A stretch of 64,000 bases of DNA from positions 33,079,790 to 33,143,789 of the forward strand of contig NC_065541.1 of assembly GCF_932294415.1 (NCBI RefSeq), written 5' to 3'. The notes below the pieces were generated by a model, which worked only from the letters and a program-made list of their open reading frames with translations, was not told where the DNA came from and made no database searches. The stretch is from Quercus robur. Lineage: Eukaryota > Streptophyta > Magnoliopsida > Fagales > Fagaceae. A program made the position numbers and the translations under genes. Positions 11,041 to 21,409 of this stretch are shown one piece after another. Each line of letters begins with the position of its first letter. Position 1 is the stretch's first letter.

Positions 11041-12003
11041 TTATGGAGATTTCTGGTTTTGGTCATGATTTTCTTTACATGAAGGGGGAGAGGGAGAGGT
11101 TTGCCTTTTGGTTTTGGGATAAAGAACATAATAATCAAACTTCCCAGAGGGTTCTCCCAGAAGGTCAACTTCTGGATCTCCAGCTTCATATCTTTCTTTG
11201 AGCTTTTGCTGGGAAGATCTTTTCTTTCCCCTAGGATAATCCTCTTCAAAAACTTCTTCCTCCTGGCAATCAACACAATCACAAATGTCCCACCATATGT
11301 GACCAGAGGGTGATTTCCCTTCATAACAAGGCTTTCCATCCTCTTGGAATGCTTTGATTTGAAGACCATCTTCTCCAACATAGGATACTGGTTGAAGCAT
11401 AGCAATTTGAGTTGGAAAGACTGTTACATCCTTCTTCTGTGATGATTCTGTCAATAATTTTGTCTCTACTTCACCATTTGCTTTTTTGATAAAGAGAGGA
11501 TCTTTTGACTGAATCGGTTTGGTTGCTTGATGGAGCATCTCATATTTCGTAATCCATGATTCTGGAAAAAGAGAAGTCACCTGATCTTTGCTGAGTTGTC
11601 TTGGGACAAAAGTGCACATGGGTGTCATTTCCGGATCAACTTGAATCAGCAATGCATCATTGGATTGGGCTATGTCTGGAACCGCCATGTTAAAAGCATG
11701 ATTCTGAAGTCTATAAGCCAGTTGGTAGTGAAGTGTGGCAGCAAATGTATCCTGCACTTGAGAAGCTCCTGTAATTTGGACTTGTACTTTAAGAGCATCA
11801 CAAAGATGAGGGTCCTTAAGAGACATATTGAAGTTAGGAAAAAGGGTAACAAAAATTGTTCCTGCATTTAAAGTGGTCTGGACCGTCCCTATGACAGCAT
11901 TTTGATATTCCAAAAATCTGGAATCAAGAAGTGAAATTCTAGAGACTACAGGGGACCAGGCAAACGGATATTGCAGACAGATGCAAGTGATGAATATTGG
12001 GCA
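11041..12003 (-). pseudogene. Pararetroviral movement protein (30K superfamily), N-terminally truncated
   Basis: The open frame enters from about 12003, above the first Met (11913). It holds the conserved core of caulimovirid movement proteins: LLDSRFLEYQNAVIGT, then a beta-rich stretch with FPNFNMSLKD. These proteins form tubules or modify plasmodesmata for cell-to-cell movement. Past the core is a Cys-rich acidic segment (CDCVDCQEEEVFEEDY). The N-terminus ends where the sequence flips into inverted viral fragments (12004 on), so it was lost in rearrangement. Confidence 0.72.
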
Positions 12004-12197
12004 GACAAAATTCTTGACAGAATCATCAGAGAAGAAGGATGTAACAGTCTTTCCAACTCAAATTGCTATGCTTCAACCAGTATCCTATGTTGGAGAAGAT
12101 GGTCTCTATTACTGATTTTCCTATTGTAAATCCTTATACTATGTTTGATAAACCTCAAGTCTATGGCGAATGATGAACCAAAAGTAGAAGAAGATGA
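12004..12197 (+). pseudogene. Inverted fragments of the same pararetrovirus
   Basis: 12004-12104 is the reverse complement of about 11363-11465 (movement-protein region) with few differences, sharing GAAGAAGGATGTAACAGTC. 12162-12197 is the reverse complement of 10003-10036, sharing ATGGCGAATGATGAACC. So at least two viral segments, about 1.3 kb apart in the main copy, were joined here in opposite orientation. Confidence 0.82.
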
Positions 12198-12199
12198 GA

Positions 12200-12792
12200 C
12201 TACTTGTACGAAATTTCCCATGCACCTGAATGGTTACAGTAGCAATTATATTATTTTTACTTATTAATTGCAAACCCAAACACCTCAAAGCCACTTTGGA
12301 ATTTAGATTTTTTGGGGTCTATTGTATGCCCTATGAGTTTATGGATTACACAATCAAAGTTAATCATTTCCATTCTTTTAAAATCTTCCATCGTTTTTCC
12401 TTAAAAAAAAATAACAAAACAAAACTCTTCCACCCTTGAGGTGAAATTCAATATCAAATCATTTGTTTAATAACAAAAAAAGACTACATGAAATTGAATT
12501 AACTAATAGCCATATTTAGATAAACTAATACACGTGCTGTCGGGACTGGATCTAATGCATATTACTATTACAAATGTGGTTTTATCCAGCCCGTTTGAGA
12601 TTACTGTTTGGGCCGAACAATGTGCATCACCATTTGGGTTTTACATAAATAATGAGTCTATTCCCCAACCATCACTTTTCTTTGAATCTTTTTCTCCGAT
12701 CGATTATCCCTACACTTCGTTCTTTAGAATCATTTTGCCTTTTGCCTTAAGATATAAAATAAATAAAAAAAAATAAAAAAATAAAAAAGAAT
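12200..12792. other. Intergenic DNA, no gene seen
   Basis: AT-rich sequence with an A/T-rich low-complexity patch at about 12755-12790. The short open frames show no recognisable protein. Confidence 0.45.
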
Positions 12793-12805
12793 CATTTTGC
12801 CTTAA

Positions 12806-12912
12806 TATTATTACTATTTGATAATTTAAAAGTTGAGGAGAGAGGATTTGAACTTGAACATCCTTGCTAGAAACACCAAATAAGTATAATCATCAAGATA
12901 TAAGCCTTTTGA
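12806..12912 (-). mobile_element. Short SINE-like insertion
   Basis: Flanked by perfect 13-bp duplications CATTTTGCCTTAA (12793-12805 and 12913-12925). On the minus strand the body contains GTTCAAATCC, a good tRNA-type B box, and ends in an AT-rich tail. The A box is poor. Size, B box and target duplication fit a 107-bp SINE; no protein is encoded. Confidence 0.65.
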
Positions 12913-13158
12913 CATTTTGCCTTAAATTTAATATAGACAAGGACCGAGTAAACATAATATCTGTATAATAAAGTAATAAACCCAATTCACAATCGACCAC
13001 GGCTTATAAAAGCTCAAAGAATGAAAGAAAAGGCGGGGTTGCATAATTTAAAACATAGAATTAATAGGAAACAAATACGAAAAAGAACCCATTAGAAGAA
13101 GCATGAACAGAAACATGTAGGGCTCCTCCAGAAATTTGATGAGGATCTATGACCAGAA

Positions 13159-13500
13159 TCAGTGACCCAATACAGTGACATGATTTTCTAAATCATCAAA
13201 GCTTGGATCTAATGGGTCCATTGATTGGCCAGCTGAGGTTGTGAAAGAGACTGACATCTTGTTCACAACCTTGTAAGTATCATCAACATCATCATCCACA
13301 TCCACGTTCTTATTATCATCATCTCTGCATTGGTCACCATTATTAGCCTGGCCACCATCACAATGTTTACCATCATGTCTTACTGCATGAATAGGGGCAT
13401 AGTTAGGCTCAGAGTCATTAGCCTCGGTAACTTTCACCAACAATAAGCAAACCATGAGTGCCCCTAGGCCCAAAAGAACTGTCATTCTGGATGGAGCCAT
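13159..13500 (-). CDS. Small secreted acidic protein, function unknown
   Basis: A single-exon frame of 113 codons with an ATG at 13498-13500. Residues 1-27 form a clear signal peptide: basic start (MAPSRM), hydrophobic core (VLLGLGALMVCLLLV), and a likely cleavage after TEA. The mature part of about 86 residues is acidic, with DDDVDD and two Cys, and ends in the conserved-looking block DPSFDDLENHVTVLGH. A secreted precursor with a compact C-terminal block is the usual shape of plant peptide-hormone precursors, but the end matches none of the families I know. A TG microsatellite sits just upstream in the presumed 5' UTR. It could also be a lineage-specific orphan. Confidence 0.65.
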   Translation of the reverse strand: MAPSRMTVLLGLGALMVCLLLVKVTEANDSEPNYAPIHAVRHDGKHCDGGQANNGDQCRDDDNKNVDVDDDVDDTYKVVNKMSVSFTTSAGQSMDPLDPSFDDLENHVTVLGH

Positions 13501-13504
13501 TGGA

Positions 13505-13526
13505 TTGTGTGTGTGTGTGTGTGTGA
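13505..13526. repeat. TG microsatellite
   Basis: About nine TG units immediately upstream of the start codon of the small secreted gene, hence probably in its 5' UTR. Confidence 0.9.
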
Positions 13527-13925
13527 GAGATAGATTTTTTGTGCTGGATTTACGTGGATTAATGATTTTGATTTAGCTTCAATAATGGAATTGAAAGAGT
13601 TGTGTTGGGATTTAAAGAAGTTGGTGTTTACTATAATAAGATAGCTGCGTTTGTGGTCTTAAAGGGGTTTGTTTGAGTTGAGCTAGTCATAAGGCAAAGC
13701 AGTTTCAAGGAATTAGTGCACGCCATGTGAAGCAAGGGTTCTAGAGTACAATAAGCTAGCGTGGCACATGTTTACGGTAGATAAGTATGACACAATACAA
13801 GTTATGCCAATTTTATCGATTTATATTAATTAGAGTTATTTCACTTGTAGTCCGTTTTTATTGAGTGGTATAATGGATTTAAGTAACGAATTCCAGTTAG
13901 ATGAAATTATAGTTATGGATTAGTT

Positions 13926-14037
13926 TTTTCTTTTTAGAAAGTTTCAACTTATAGCGTTCACGTCTGATGATAGCTCTTTATTATCAGAATAAGATACCAA
14001 TAAAAATTTTTACCAGTTGAACTAACTGGAACCCACA
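13926..14037 (-). mobile_element. SINE, internally deleted copy
   Basis: Flanked by perfect 15-bp duplications AGTTATGGATTAGTT (13911-13925 and 14038-14052). On the minus strand it starts GGGTTCCAGTTAGTTCAACT (A box), ends with a GTTGAAACTTTCTAAAAAG tail, and matches the SINE at 39573-39796 at both ends. The middle, including the B box, is missing. The perfect target duplication implies a fairly recent insertion. Confidence 0.85.
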
Positions 14038-14052
14038 AGTTATGGATTAGTT

Positions 14053-14408
14053 AAATAAAGAGATTTACATGATATTGCATCAAATTAAATTGGGTTTTGA
14101 ATCTTATCTTACTATTTAGTGAAAAACCCAGTGAGTGAATGTAGCAAAATAGTACAAAGCCCTGCTAACATTTTATAAGCCTCACCAATGAATTCAATTC
14201 CACACTCTCTTTTGCTTTTAAATCCATAGACAACAATACATGAGTGCCTAAAATTGTCTATAAACCAAATTCGAAGGCTATTATTTGATGAAACCCTAGA
14301 ACAAGGAGAGAGGGAGAGTAGGCTAGGATTTTCCTCTATGAGCGGTTGTCTATGAGATTGAGGGAGGCCACTCTTTTCTGAAAACAAGAAAAAGTAAGTT
14401 TTGCCCCT

Positions 14409-14443
<35 letters not shown>

Positions 14444-14976
14444 CAACTTATTTTACTATTTAACTTATTTTTACTACTATTTATGTGTTTTACTGGACTT
14501 TTTAATACTATTCATGAATCTTACTGTACTATTTCAACTAATTTTTATTTTTATTTATAGTATTTTTAGTAAAAAGTTTTCATTTTCAGTAAAATAAACG
14601 AATTCTAAACAAACCCTAAATGTCTCATTTTGAGAGGTGCTACATATCAATTGAGCTATAAGACACTTTGCCAAGGTTTTTTATTTTTTATTTTTATTTT
14701 AAAAATAAGCATCAAAGTAAATTTTTCATCCACGTATTTCTTTCACTTTGGACCAATCCTTCAGGTGATATTCTCTTACAAACTCACGGCTCCTAAATTT
14801 GCAAATTCAGTATTGAGATAGATCCATAACAAAAAACAACGTGGTATATTTGTCCACAATAAAAAGAATGATCACGAAATTCCCTACCTTCGATCTTTGG
14901 AGCCAACAAGATATATTAACTATATGATGTAAAACATTTGGGCAACATTTTTCAGTAAATATATATTGAGCAGTCA
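14053..14976. other. Intergenic DNA downstream of LPXB
   Basis: AT-rich, with a T homopolymer of about 31 at 14411-14441. It should contain the LPXB 3' UTR and polyadenylation site just below 14977 on the minus strand. I see no other gene. Confidence 0.5.
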
Positions 14977-17900
14977 TCAATGCTTAGCGTAGTATAATAT
15001 GGTGGATGCTGCTATAATGCTTGGTGTGAAATCGGTAAAATCCCACTGTAAAAAGCTCTTTATATTTCTTTCTGTAGGGTAAAGAAGCCGGGTGACCTTT
15101 TCAGCAGCAACAATCTGTTCTTCTCGTAGGCTTTCATTGTGTATCAACTCCCTGCATTGGATCATGATGCTCAAGTTATTCATACCAAGATGAAATTATA
15201 AGATTGGAAACTATGGAAAAATAACTGGAGCATGCCCATTGTCTACTGAGAGAAGCCTGGTCCCTGTAATTCCGATTTCAAAAGCTTTGCACTTCTATAT
15301 ATAGCTAATATTTCAACCAAACAACAGCAAAAATAAAACTTTAAGTTTCTATAACAATAAAAACCGTACGTGAGCAATGAGGCAAGCTTTGAAGGTGTGC
15401 ATGCTTGGAAGAGAGCTTCAGGAATAATTGCAGAATCCAAGAGAATATTGGGGAGGGAGATGTAAGATATCTTTGCTTTATAACGAATAAACCATTCAGT
15501 TAGAAGATGGGCTCGATAAGCAACAACACAAGGCAAGCGTGCAAGCTGCATCTCCAAAGCAACTGTACCAGAAGTACATAAAGCAGCCCTACTCGCCTGC
15601 AAGGTGTTCAAATCAAATTAATAAGCTTAACAAGTTCTGGCTAATAAGTTTGATAAAGAATTGACATATTATCAAAATCAATTCTATGTCATCCACATCA
15701 TATAGGAAGAAACTTCGTTTCTAGTTGTATCTCAAGTATCCAGACCCACACCCAGCTAGATGCCAGTGTTGGTACCATCAAGTCTAAGAAATGATGAAGC
15801 TATATCTGAGACACCAAACACCAGCTCTGAAGAAAAGTAAGTAATGATTCACATTCCGTTCTTACATTAAGAAACAGAAATGGGATAGCCAATATGCATC
15901 AATAGGATTCAATAGATAGAACTTTCTAGGAGAGACTTCAGCTAGTTCTTGATGAACATATATCAGCTTTTTTTACTTTTATTCTAACCAATTATATAAT
16001 TGATCCATCTTAATTATCCCTGGATGCAATCACAAGATAGTAATAAATGCATCATATTTCAGGTGAGGTAATCCTCCATATTCTGCCTTAGCTACACATT
16101 TTTGACACACTGAAAATTATCAACAACTATTACATTGAGAGGAGAAAAGGACTTACACTAAATGCATCATATTTCAGGTGAGGTAATCCTCCTGGAATTA
16201 ATATAGCAGGAACAGGCCAATTATGAACAATTCCAGTGATGTACTTCTCTACATGCTGATTCGGAGCAATGTGGATCACTGACATCAACTCAGGAAAGGA
16301 ATCTTTTAGTAATTCCATCGTGTTTGAAAAGATAGGAAGCATTTCTGTGACCTCTTGTAATCTGCTTCCAGGAAGCAAGCTAATGACTGTGGCTTCTGTA
16401 AAAATAAGTTAAACTTAAGTTTTAATAAGGTGGTGGTGTGGATTTCAATGTAAAAAAAAGAATGCACACATGCAAGTGCACATACACACAAACACACATA
16501 TATGACATCACACTGATTCAAGAAAAAAGATCCACTTTTAATGATTTAAAAACATGGTGTCTATTAGGAGATCATGTGAGCTTTACAATTTGCAGTAATT
16601 TACTAAAAATGTCTGTCACAGATATAACCTGATAAGAAAGTGAAGTTGCACTATTGAGAAGGTTTAGGAAAAGGAATCTTAGCTTGCTAAATACACGAGT
16701 TCCTACCTATTAATCTCTACCACTGCCCTTACTAGGAATATTAGAGACTGGTACTGCCTAGTAATAAAGTAGTAAATTTCTCTGAGATAGAGAATACAAT
16801 ACAAACTATTCAATAAAATTCTAGAACAACTGAGCCAGTAGAACTTTACTAAATTAATTTACCTGCAGGTATGCCATTTTTACTTCTGAAATCTTCAAAA
16901 TCTCTTTCTACCTTCCATTCATGTGGTGAGGTATCCTTTCCCTAAACACAAAATCACTACAAGGCTTAAGTACCAAACCAACTATAAATAAAATCAATTT
17001 GAATAGCATTGACATAAATGAAATTAAAATTTCTATGGTACTTTTCTCAACAATGAAATCAAAAAGTGTTGTGAAAATACGTGTGGATTAAAAAGTGTTG
17101 TGGTATTTAAACACTGAAAACTGTTATTTAAAAAAACAATACCAAACACCCCCTAAAAATATATCTAACTAATCCAATATGTGAAAGCCATCCAGACCCA
17201 GTACAGTCCACCTACAATCAAAAGAAAAATTCATACCAAATTCAACTCCAAAAGATCCTCCAGAATGGGGTGGCCCACAAAGGTTGCAGCCAAGCCATTT
17301 GATTTGCAAACTTCTTCCTCATTTGGAAGTATGCACAATACTTGATCCACAAATTCAGCTAGGCCTTTGAGTCTTGCTTCACCCCCTTTCCATGCCCAGA
17401 ATGATGGTGCTACATAATGGAAGTGTACAGGACCATCCAATCCTTGCTGACTGTAATTAGCTGCAAAAAGGATCCCCCAATTTTCCTACACCATACTTAT
17501 GATATAAGCAACATGCTAATAATGATTAAAACTCCAGGAAGCTGGTGCACATTACCCCGCAACTTCTTTAGGAGACGAAATGAGAACCCCTTTGAGTCCA
17601 CTGTTACAACAACATGAGGTTGAAACAGAAAAGCAGCCTCCATTGTTTCCTTCAGCCTCAGCTGACATTTTGCAAGTTACAGTATTAATATAAAGGGTAG
17701 GATGCACAAAGGCTTTCCCTCACAATACAAGATACATATTCAAGTAAAAAGACCAAATTTGCATGGGTTTACATTAAGAAGCTATTATATTGCTCATTAC
17801 TCACTCTGAATTTATTAAGATGTGGCAACAACTCCCATATTCCCATCACTGCAATATCCTCCATAGGAAAAAGGGATATTAATCCTTGCCTTGACATCAT

Positions 17901-18592
17901 GGACCTGAACAGATACAGCAGCATAATCTCTTAAAGGGAATTCATATAGAATACAGTAAGAAAAAAGATGACAGGTTCATAAGGTTTCTACTTTATAAAA
18001 ATTATAAATTGATAATAATTTGCAACTATATAGTCTGTATTGCCAACAAACTGAAAGAATACTTTTTCAAACTTCATTGAAGGATAAACACTAAATCATG
18101 ATATACAACAAAATGCAAAGATATCATCTCCATTTTTTTTTTTCATGGAAAATCTTTTTAACCCAAAGCACTTGTTGCATGGGGAAGTGTCAATTCAGCT
18201 ACAAGGCTCTTGGCATTAAGACATGAAACATAGAGAGCTATATATATATATATATATATATATATGTGAAAGAAATATCTTCTGTAGTACTATATATCAA
18301 ATGAAAAATGTGGGAAAGTAATAGCGTACCCTCCCACACCAGAAAAACGGATAGGAAGTGGACAGAGCTTCTTTAAAGATACCATGAGACGGGAACCAAT
18401 GGAATCCCCAGAAACCTCTCCCGAAACTATGAAGACTCTCAACTCCCCATCTTTTGCTGCCACATCCAATACAGATCTGCCTGAGACTGATATATATCTC
18501 CTCATCAGGCTTGAGAACCCCACATTATTCCCACTGTTCGGTTTCCACATTGTTCTGAACAACATTTCCAAGCACTCCCTGACCCTCAGCAT
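14977..18592 (-). CDS. LPXB: Lipid-A-disaccharide synthase, mitochondrial (LPXB), 8 exons
   Basis: Glycosyltransferase family 19 enzyme that joins UDP-2,3-diacylglucosamine to lipid X to form the lipid A disaccharide; the plant protein is mitochondrial. Exons: 18330-18592, 17805-17904, 17556-17661, 17237-17460, 16863-16941, 16157-16395, 15370-15596, 14977-15151. All introns are GT..AG and the phases join to 1413 bp, 470 aa plus stop. Family motifs: IVSGEVSGD (55-63), YVAPSFWAWKGGEARLK, FVGHPILEDL, LPGSRLQEV (265-273), CTSGTVALE. The basic N-terminus (about 50 residues with many Arg and no acidic cluster) fits mitochondrial targeting. ATG 18590-18592 is chosen because an in-frame stop lies just upstream (18617-18619). 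Length agrees with the Arabidopsis protein (about 460 aa). No break is seen. Confidence 0.94.
16045..16077 (-). repeat. 33-bp duplicate of LPXB exon 6 end, inside intron 6
   Basis: Identical to 16160-16192, the 3' end of exon 6, and lying 115 bp away in intron 6. The copy stops just before the splice donor, so it lacks a GT and cannot act as an exon end by itself. Confidence 0.9.
17030..17153 (-). mobile_element. hAT-type MITE fragment in LPXB intron 4
   Basis: Read on the minus strand it begins AGGGGGTGTTTGGTATTG and contains AAATAACAGTTTTCAGTG, matching the element at 41597-41746. The far end is worn (only GGTACT-like remains). Confidence 0.65.
18239..18265. repeat. TA microsatellite in LPXB intron 1
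   Basis: Run of about 13 TA units within the first coding intron. No effect on splice sites is apparent. Confidence 0.9.
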
Positions 18593-18616
18593 TATGCGCA
18601 CAAAACAAGAGTCATT

Positions 18617-18667
18617 CTAAAATCCTTCATACCACCAAGAAAAACTGAAAAAAAGTATTTATCACCC

Positions 18668-18700
<33 letters not shown>

Positions 18701-19139
18701 TTCAAGGATTATATTTTCTTCTTCTTTATGGATCTAATTTCAAGAAAATATAGCTGCATGACTCAAACACAGAACTTCCAAATGAAATTTTAGGAACCAT
18801 AAGAAAGAGAAAAAGAAATTAACTTGAGCCACCATTCAAAAGTTGAGTCTTTTACATACAAGTATCAGTACACCAAAGCAAAATGAGGATGAAATCCTTT
18901 CAATTTGTTTGGGCATAAACATTATGATTAAAAAAAAAAAAATCCAAGAATTCAAGTTCGGATATTTAGTTTACAAAATAAAGAGAAAGGAAGGAACTTA
19001 CAGTTGAAGAGAAGACAAGTTCTGTGAGTTGAGGCAGGCAGGCAGGCAGCAAATGGGTTTCCTCAATCTCGTACAGTTTTGGCACTGCAAGAAGGAAGTT
19101 CTCCAGTCCAGGTACAGTTTTGGCACTGCAAGAAGGAAG
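18617..19139 (-). promoter_or_regulatory. LPXB 5' UTR intron and first non-coding exon region
   Basis: On the minus strand a good donor (AACT|GTAAGT, GT at 19001-19000) and acceptor (GATTTTAG, ending 18617) define an intron of 385 bp, followed by 24 nt of leader before the ATG. The non-coding exon would start somewhere between 19002 and about 19140. That stretch carries a 28-bp direct repeat (19071-19098 and 19112-19139), starting GTACAGTTTTGGCACTGCAA. The UTR intron is inferred from splice consensus only. An AAT microsatellite lies in it (about 18669-18700). Confidence 0.55.
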
Positions 19140-20458
19140 GGCCTACATGAGGCGGAGTTTCATGCTAAACGTTGTCGTTTCTGAAACTATGAATGGTATT
19201 GTTTCCTTTAAAAATTCTAAGTATCTCTGTAGACTGTACCTCTGTGTAATAGGTAAAGTTTTTGGAAAAATTTCTGCATTATGTGTCTTAATTGAGTGAA
19301 TGAGTTGCAAAAGGGCGAAGTGTCTAATATAAATAAGTTATAAAAAACTCAATAAACAAAAAAAGAAAAAGAAGGAGTATTCTCGTATATATCCAATAGA
19401 AATTAAAATAAAAAAAATAAGAGAGATAGTATAATTTGAATTCATTTATGTGTGTAATTGTAATTTTTTTAATTGTATTGTGTATATGTACGGATTATAC
19501 ACTAGTCAGTATATTCAATATATATATATATATATATAAAATCGAAACCTCTGAAACTTTCACAATTTTTCACGTCATCACTATTTTCTTTTTCCTTTTA
19601 TTTTATATTCTTTTTATTTTAGATTCTTTTTCCACGTCAGCATTATTTAAAAGAAAAAAAAAACAAAAATTCTAATTTTATATGATAGATATTAGAAGAT
19701 CATATATAGATACGTATAGTAAGATTGATGCCACTTAACCGGTTGCAATGAATTAAGAGTCCCATTAAAAATTGGATTTTATTGGAGTGGCGTGGAAGTC
19801 TCTAAATCATGTTTGCATGCAATGCAAACTCCTTCACAGTGAAGGAGGTGCCGACTTACTCTCTTATATATGTATAAACCTACGTGTGTTACCGTAAACT
19901 ATTCTTTTGTTACAAACACTTCTTTCTCAAGGTATGAAAATTTCTCTTCATAGCTTTCTTTCTTTAATAGTAGTTTGTGTATGGTCTGTGTTTGTGTTTG
20001 TTTTTCCTTTAATAGTCTGTGTGAATATATTTCTTGGTACTTATGCAAAATCTTTAAAGATGCCTTCATATTCTATGTTTCCTTTTCATTTGCTATTTCT
20101 TGGCTTATATTATAGATTGTAATGTATATATTCATCAAACAATTTAGTTAATTGTTTTTACATCCTTAAACATCACCCGTTCATGAATGGAGATTTTGTG
20201 CAATATACCACTAGGTTATTGTAGAGTGAAATTTTCTCACAACAATTTTGACATTTTGACTTTTTTTTTTCCAATTTTTTTTTATTCAAGGGTTTAGATT
20301 CAAAGTTACAGAAGCAACTTTCAATCCAAACCTTTCAAAAAAATTTATATTGATGAATTAAAAAGCTGGTGACTTTCATAAAGTCATTTTTTTTATTCTT
20401 AAGTAGAAAGGATAAGATTAAAAAAAATGCAAAACTATTTTATAAGCATGCAAATTAC
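19140..20458. other. Intergenic DNA upstream of LPXB, no gene seen
   Basis: AT-rich, with a TA microsatellite near 19517-19538. The open frames around 19436-20122 are low-complexity hydrophobic translations of T-rich DNA. LPXB promoter elements should lie near 19.1-19.4 kb, but no clear TATA box is visible. Confidence 0.45.
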
Positions 20459-20643
20459 ATGGAAACCTAATTCAATTAGGAGAGAAGTTCAATTAGAATT
20501 AGGAGAAGAAGCTAATTCAATTAGAATTAGGAGACATAAGTTACCACATAGAATAGAAACCTAAATTCAATTAAAATTAGTAGAGATAGAAGTTACCAAA
20601 TAGAATAGAAATCTAATTCAATTGGAATTAGCAGAGATAGCTA
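20459..20643. repeat. Short tandem repeat, about 3-4 units of 50-60 bp
   Basis: Repeated words ATTCAATTAGAATTAGGAG and ATAGAATAGAAACCTAA recur with small changes (for example AATTAAAATTAGTAGAGATA, AATTGGAATTAGCAGAGATA). It ends just before the putative Helitron 5' end. Confidence 0.75.
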
Positions 20644-20664
20644 AGAACCTTGTATAATATAAAA

Positions 20665-21409
20665 TCTATAATAGTGTTCCGTATTATATGTTAATATATT
20701 TATATTTGGTTTTGAAATTTGCTATTATTGTTTTAAAGTGTTCCAGATTCAAAAGATACGTTTTAACCCTTTATTCCAAATGTTAGTTTTATTACTTTTA
20801 TAGTTTTACTTAAACTAAGTGATATTTGAACATCGTTGGAATTTTCATAGTGAGGTTGTGTTTGAAATTGTAACTTTTAAATCAGTATACTAGATTATGA
20901 TACTTTTTTTTATTACTAATATTGTTTGGTTACTTAGCATAATAGTTAGAACTTAGAAGCTATATGGGCGTGGTCATAAGAATATATTTTTTCTATTCTC
21001 TGCCATGTACAACAGTTCAATATATAACATTGGTTACACATTTTTGGATTAAATATTCACTTTAGGATTTTGATTATAATGAGAAGAATTTTGTGTAACA
21101 AGTCGCCTTCTTTGAACTCTACCATTGGGCCCAAATATTGGAAAAAATTATTTCTTATAGGACCTTTAATCCTTCCTTAACAATTGTAGTTGCTCTTGCT
21201 TGTGCTAAAATTTCCGACTTTTTAAATCAAATTGTTTTCTTCTAAAAGCCTGTGTTATTACCCCATCCATTAAATATCATTATCTTTGTTTTCATACTAA
21301 AAGTTTGTGTTCTGGTAAATTTATATCTTTGTGGTGGGAAGTTTAATGAAAAGTTTTTAAAATCTCATATCCAATAGCTTTCCCGTGCATCGCACGGGTT
21401 AGTGACTAG
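20665..21409 (+). mobile_element. Non-autonomous Helitron
   Basis: The 3' terminus is classic: a hairpin CCCGTGC-ATC-GCACGGG (21382-21398), seven bases, then CTAG (21406-21409) followed by host T. The likely 5' end is TCTATAATAG at 20665 after host A, fitting A|TC...CTRR|T insertion. No target duplication is expected. There is no Rep/helicase sequence. The 3' end is well supported; the 5' end is the nearest plausible one and could be elsewhere. Confidence 0.68.

Larger units (their letters stand above)
5820..12200 (-). mobile_element. Endogenous pararetrovirus (Caulimoviridae), decayed
   Basis: On the minus strand the order is movement protein, coiled-coil and proline-rich linker, capsid with zinc knuckle, aspartic protease, reverse transcriptase, RNase H, and an unrecognised C-terminal domain. 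There is no integrase and no LTR, which with the 30K-type movement protein points to Caulimoviridae rather than a Ty3/gypsy retrotransposon. The single-polyprotein layout resembles florendovirus- or petuvirus-type elements, but the genus is inference. Reading runs through three frames and is broken by several stop codons and frameshifts, so the locus is not functional. The high-coordinate end carries inverted scraps of the same virus. Confidence 0.85.

Noticed and set aside
19436..20122. Hydrophobic short frames that look like membrane proteins
   Set aside because: Composition follows T-rich DNA (Phe, Leu, Ile), with no supporting start context or domain.
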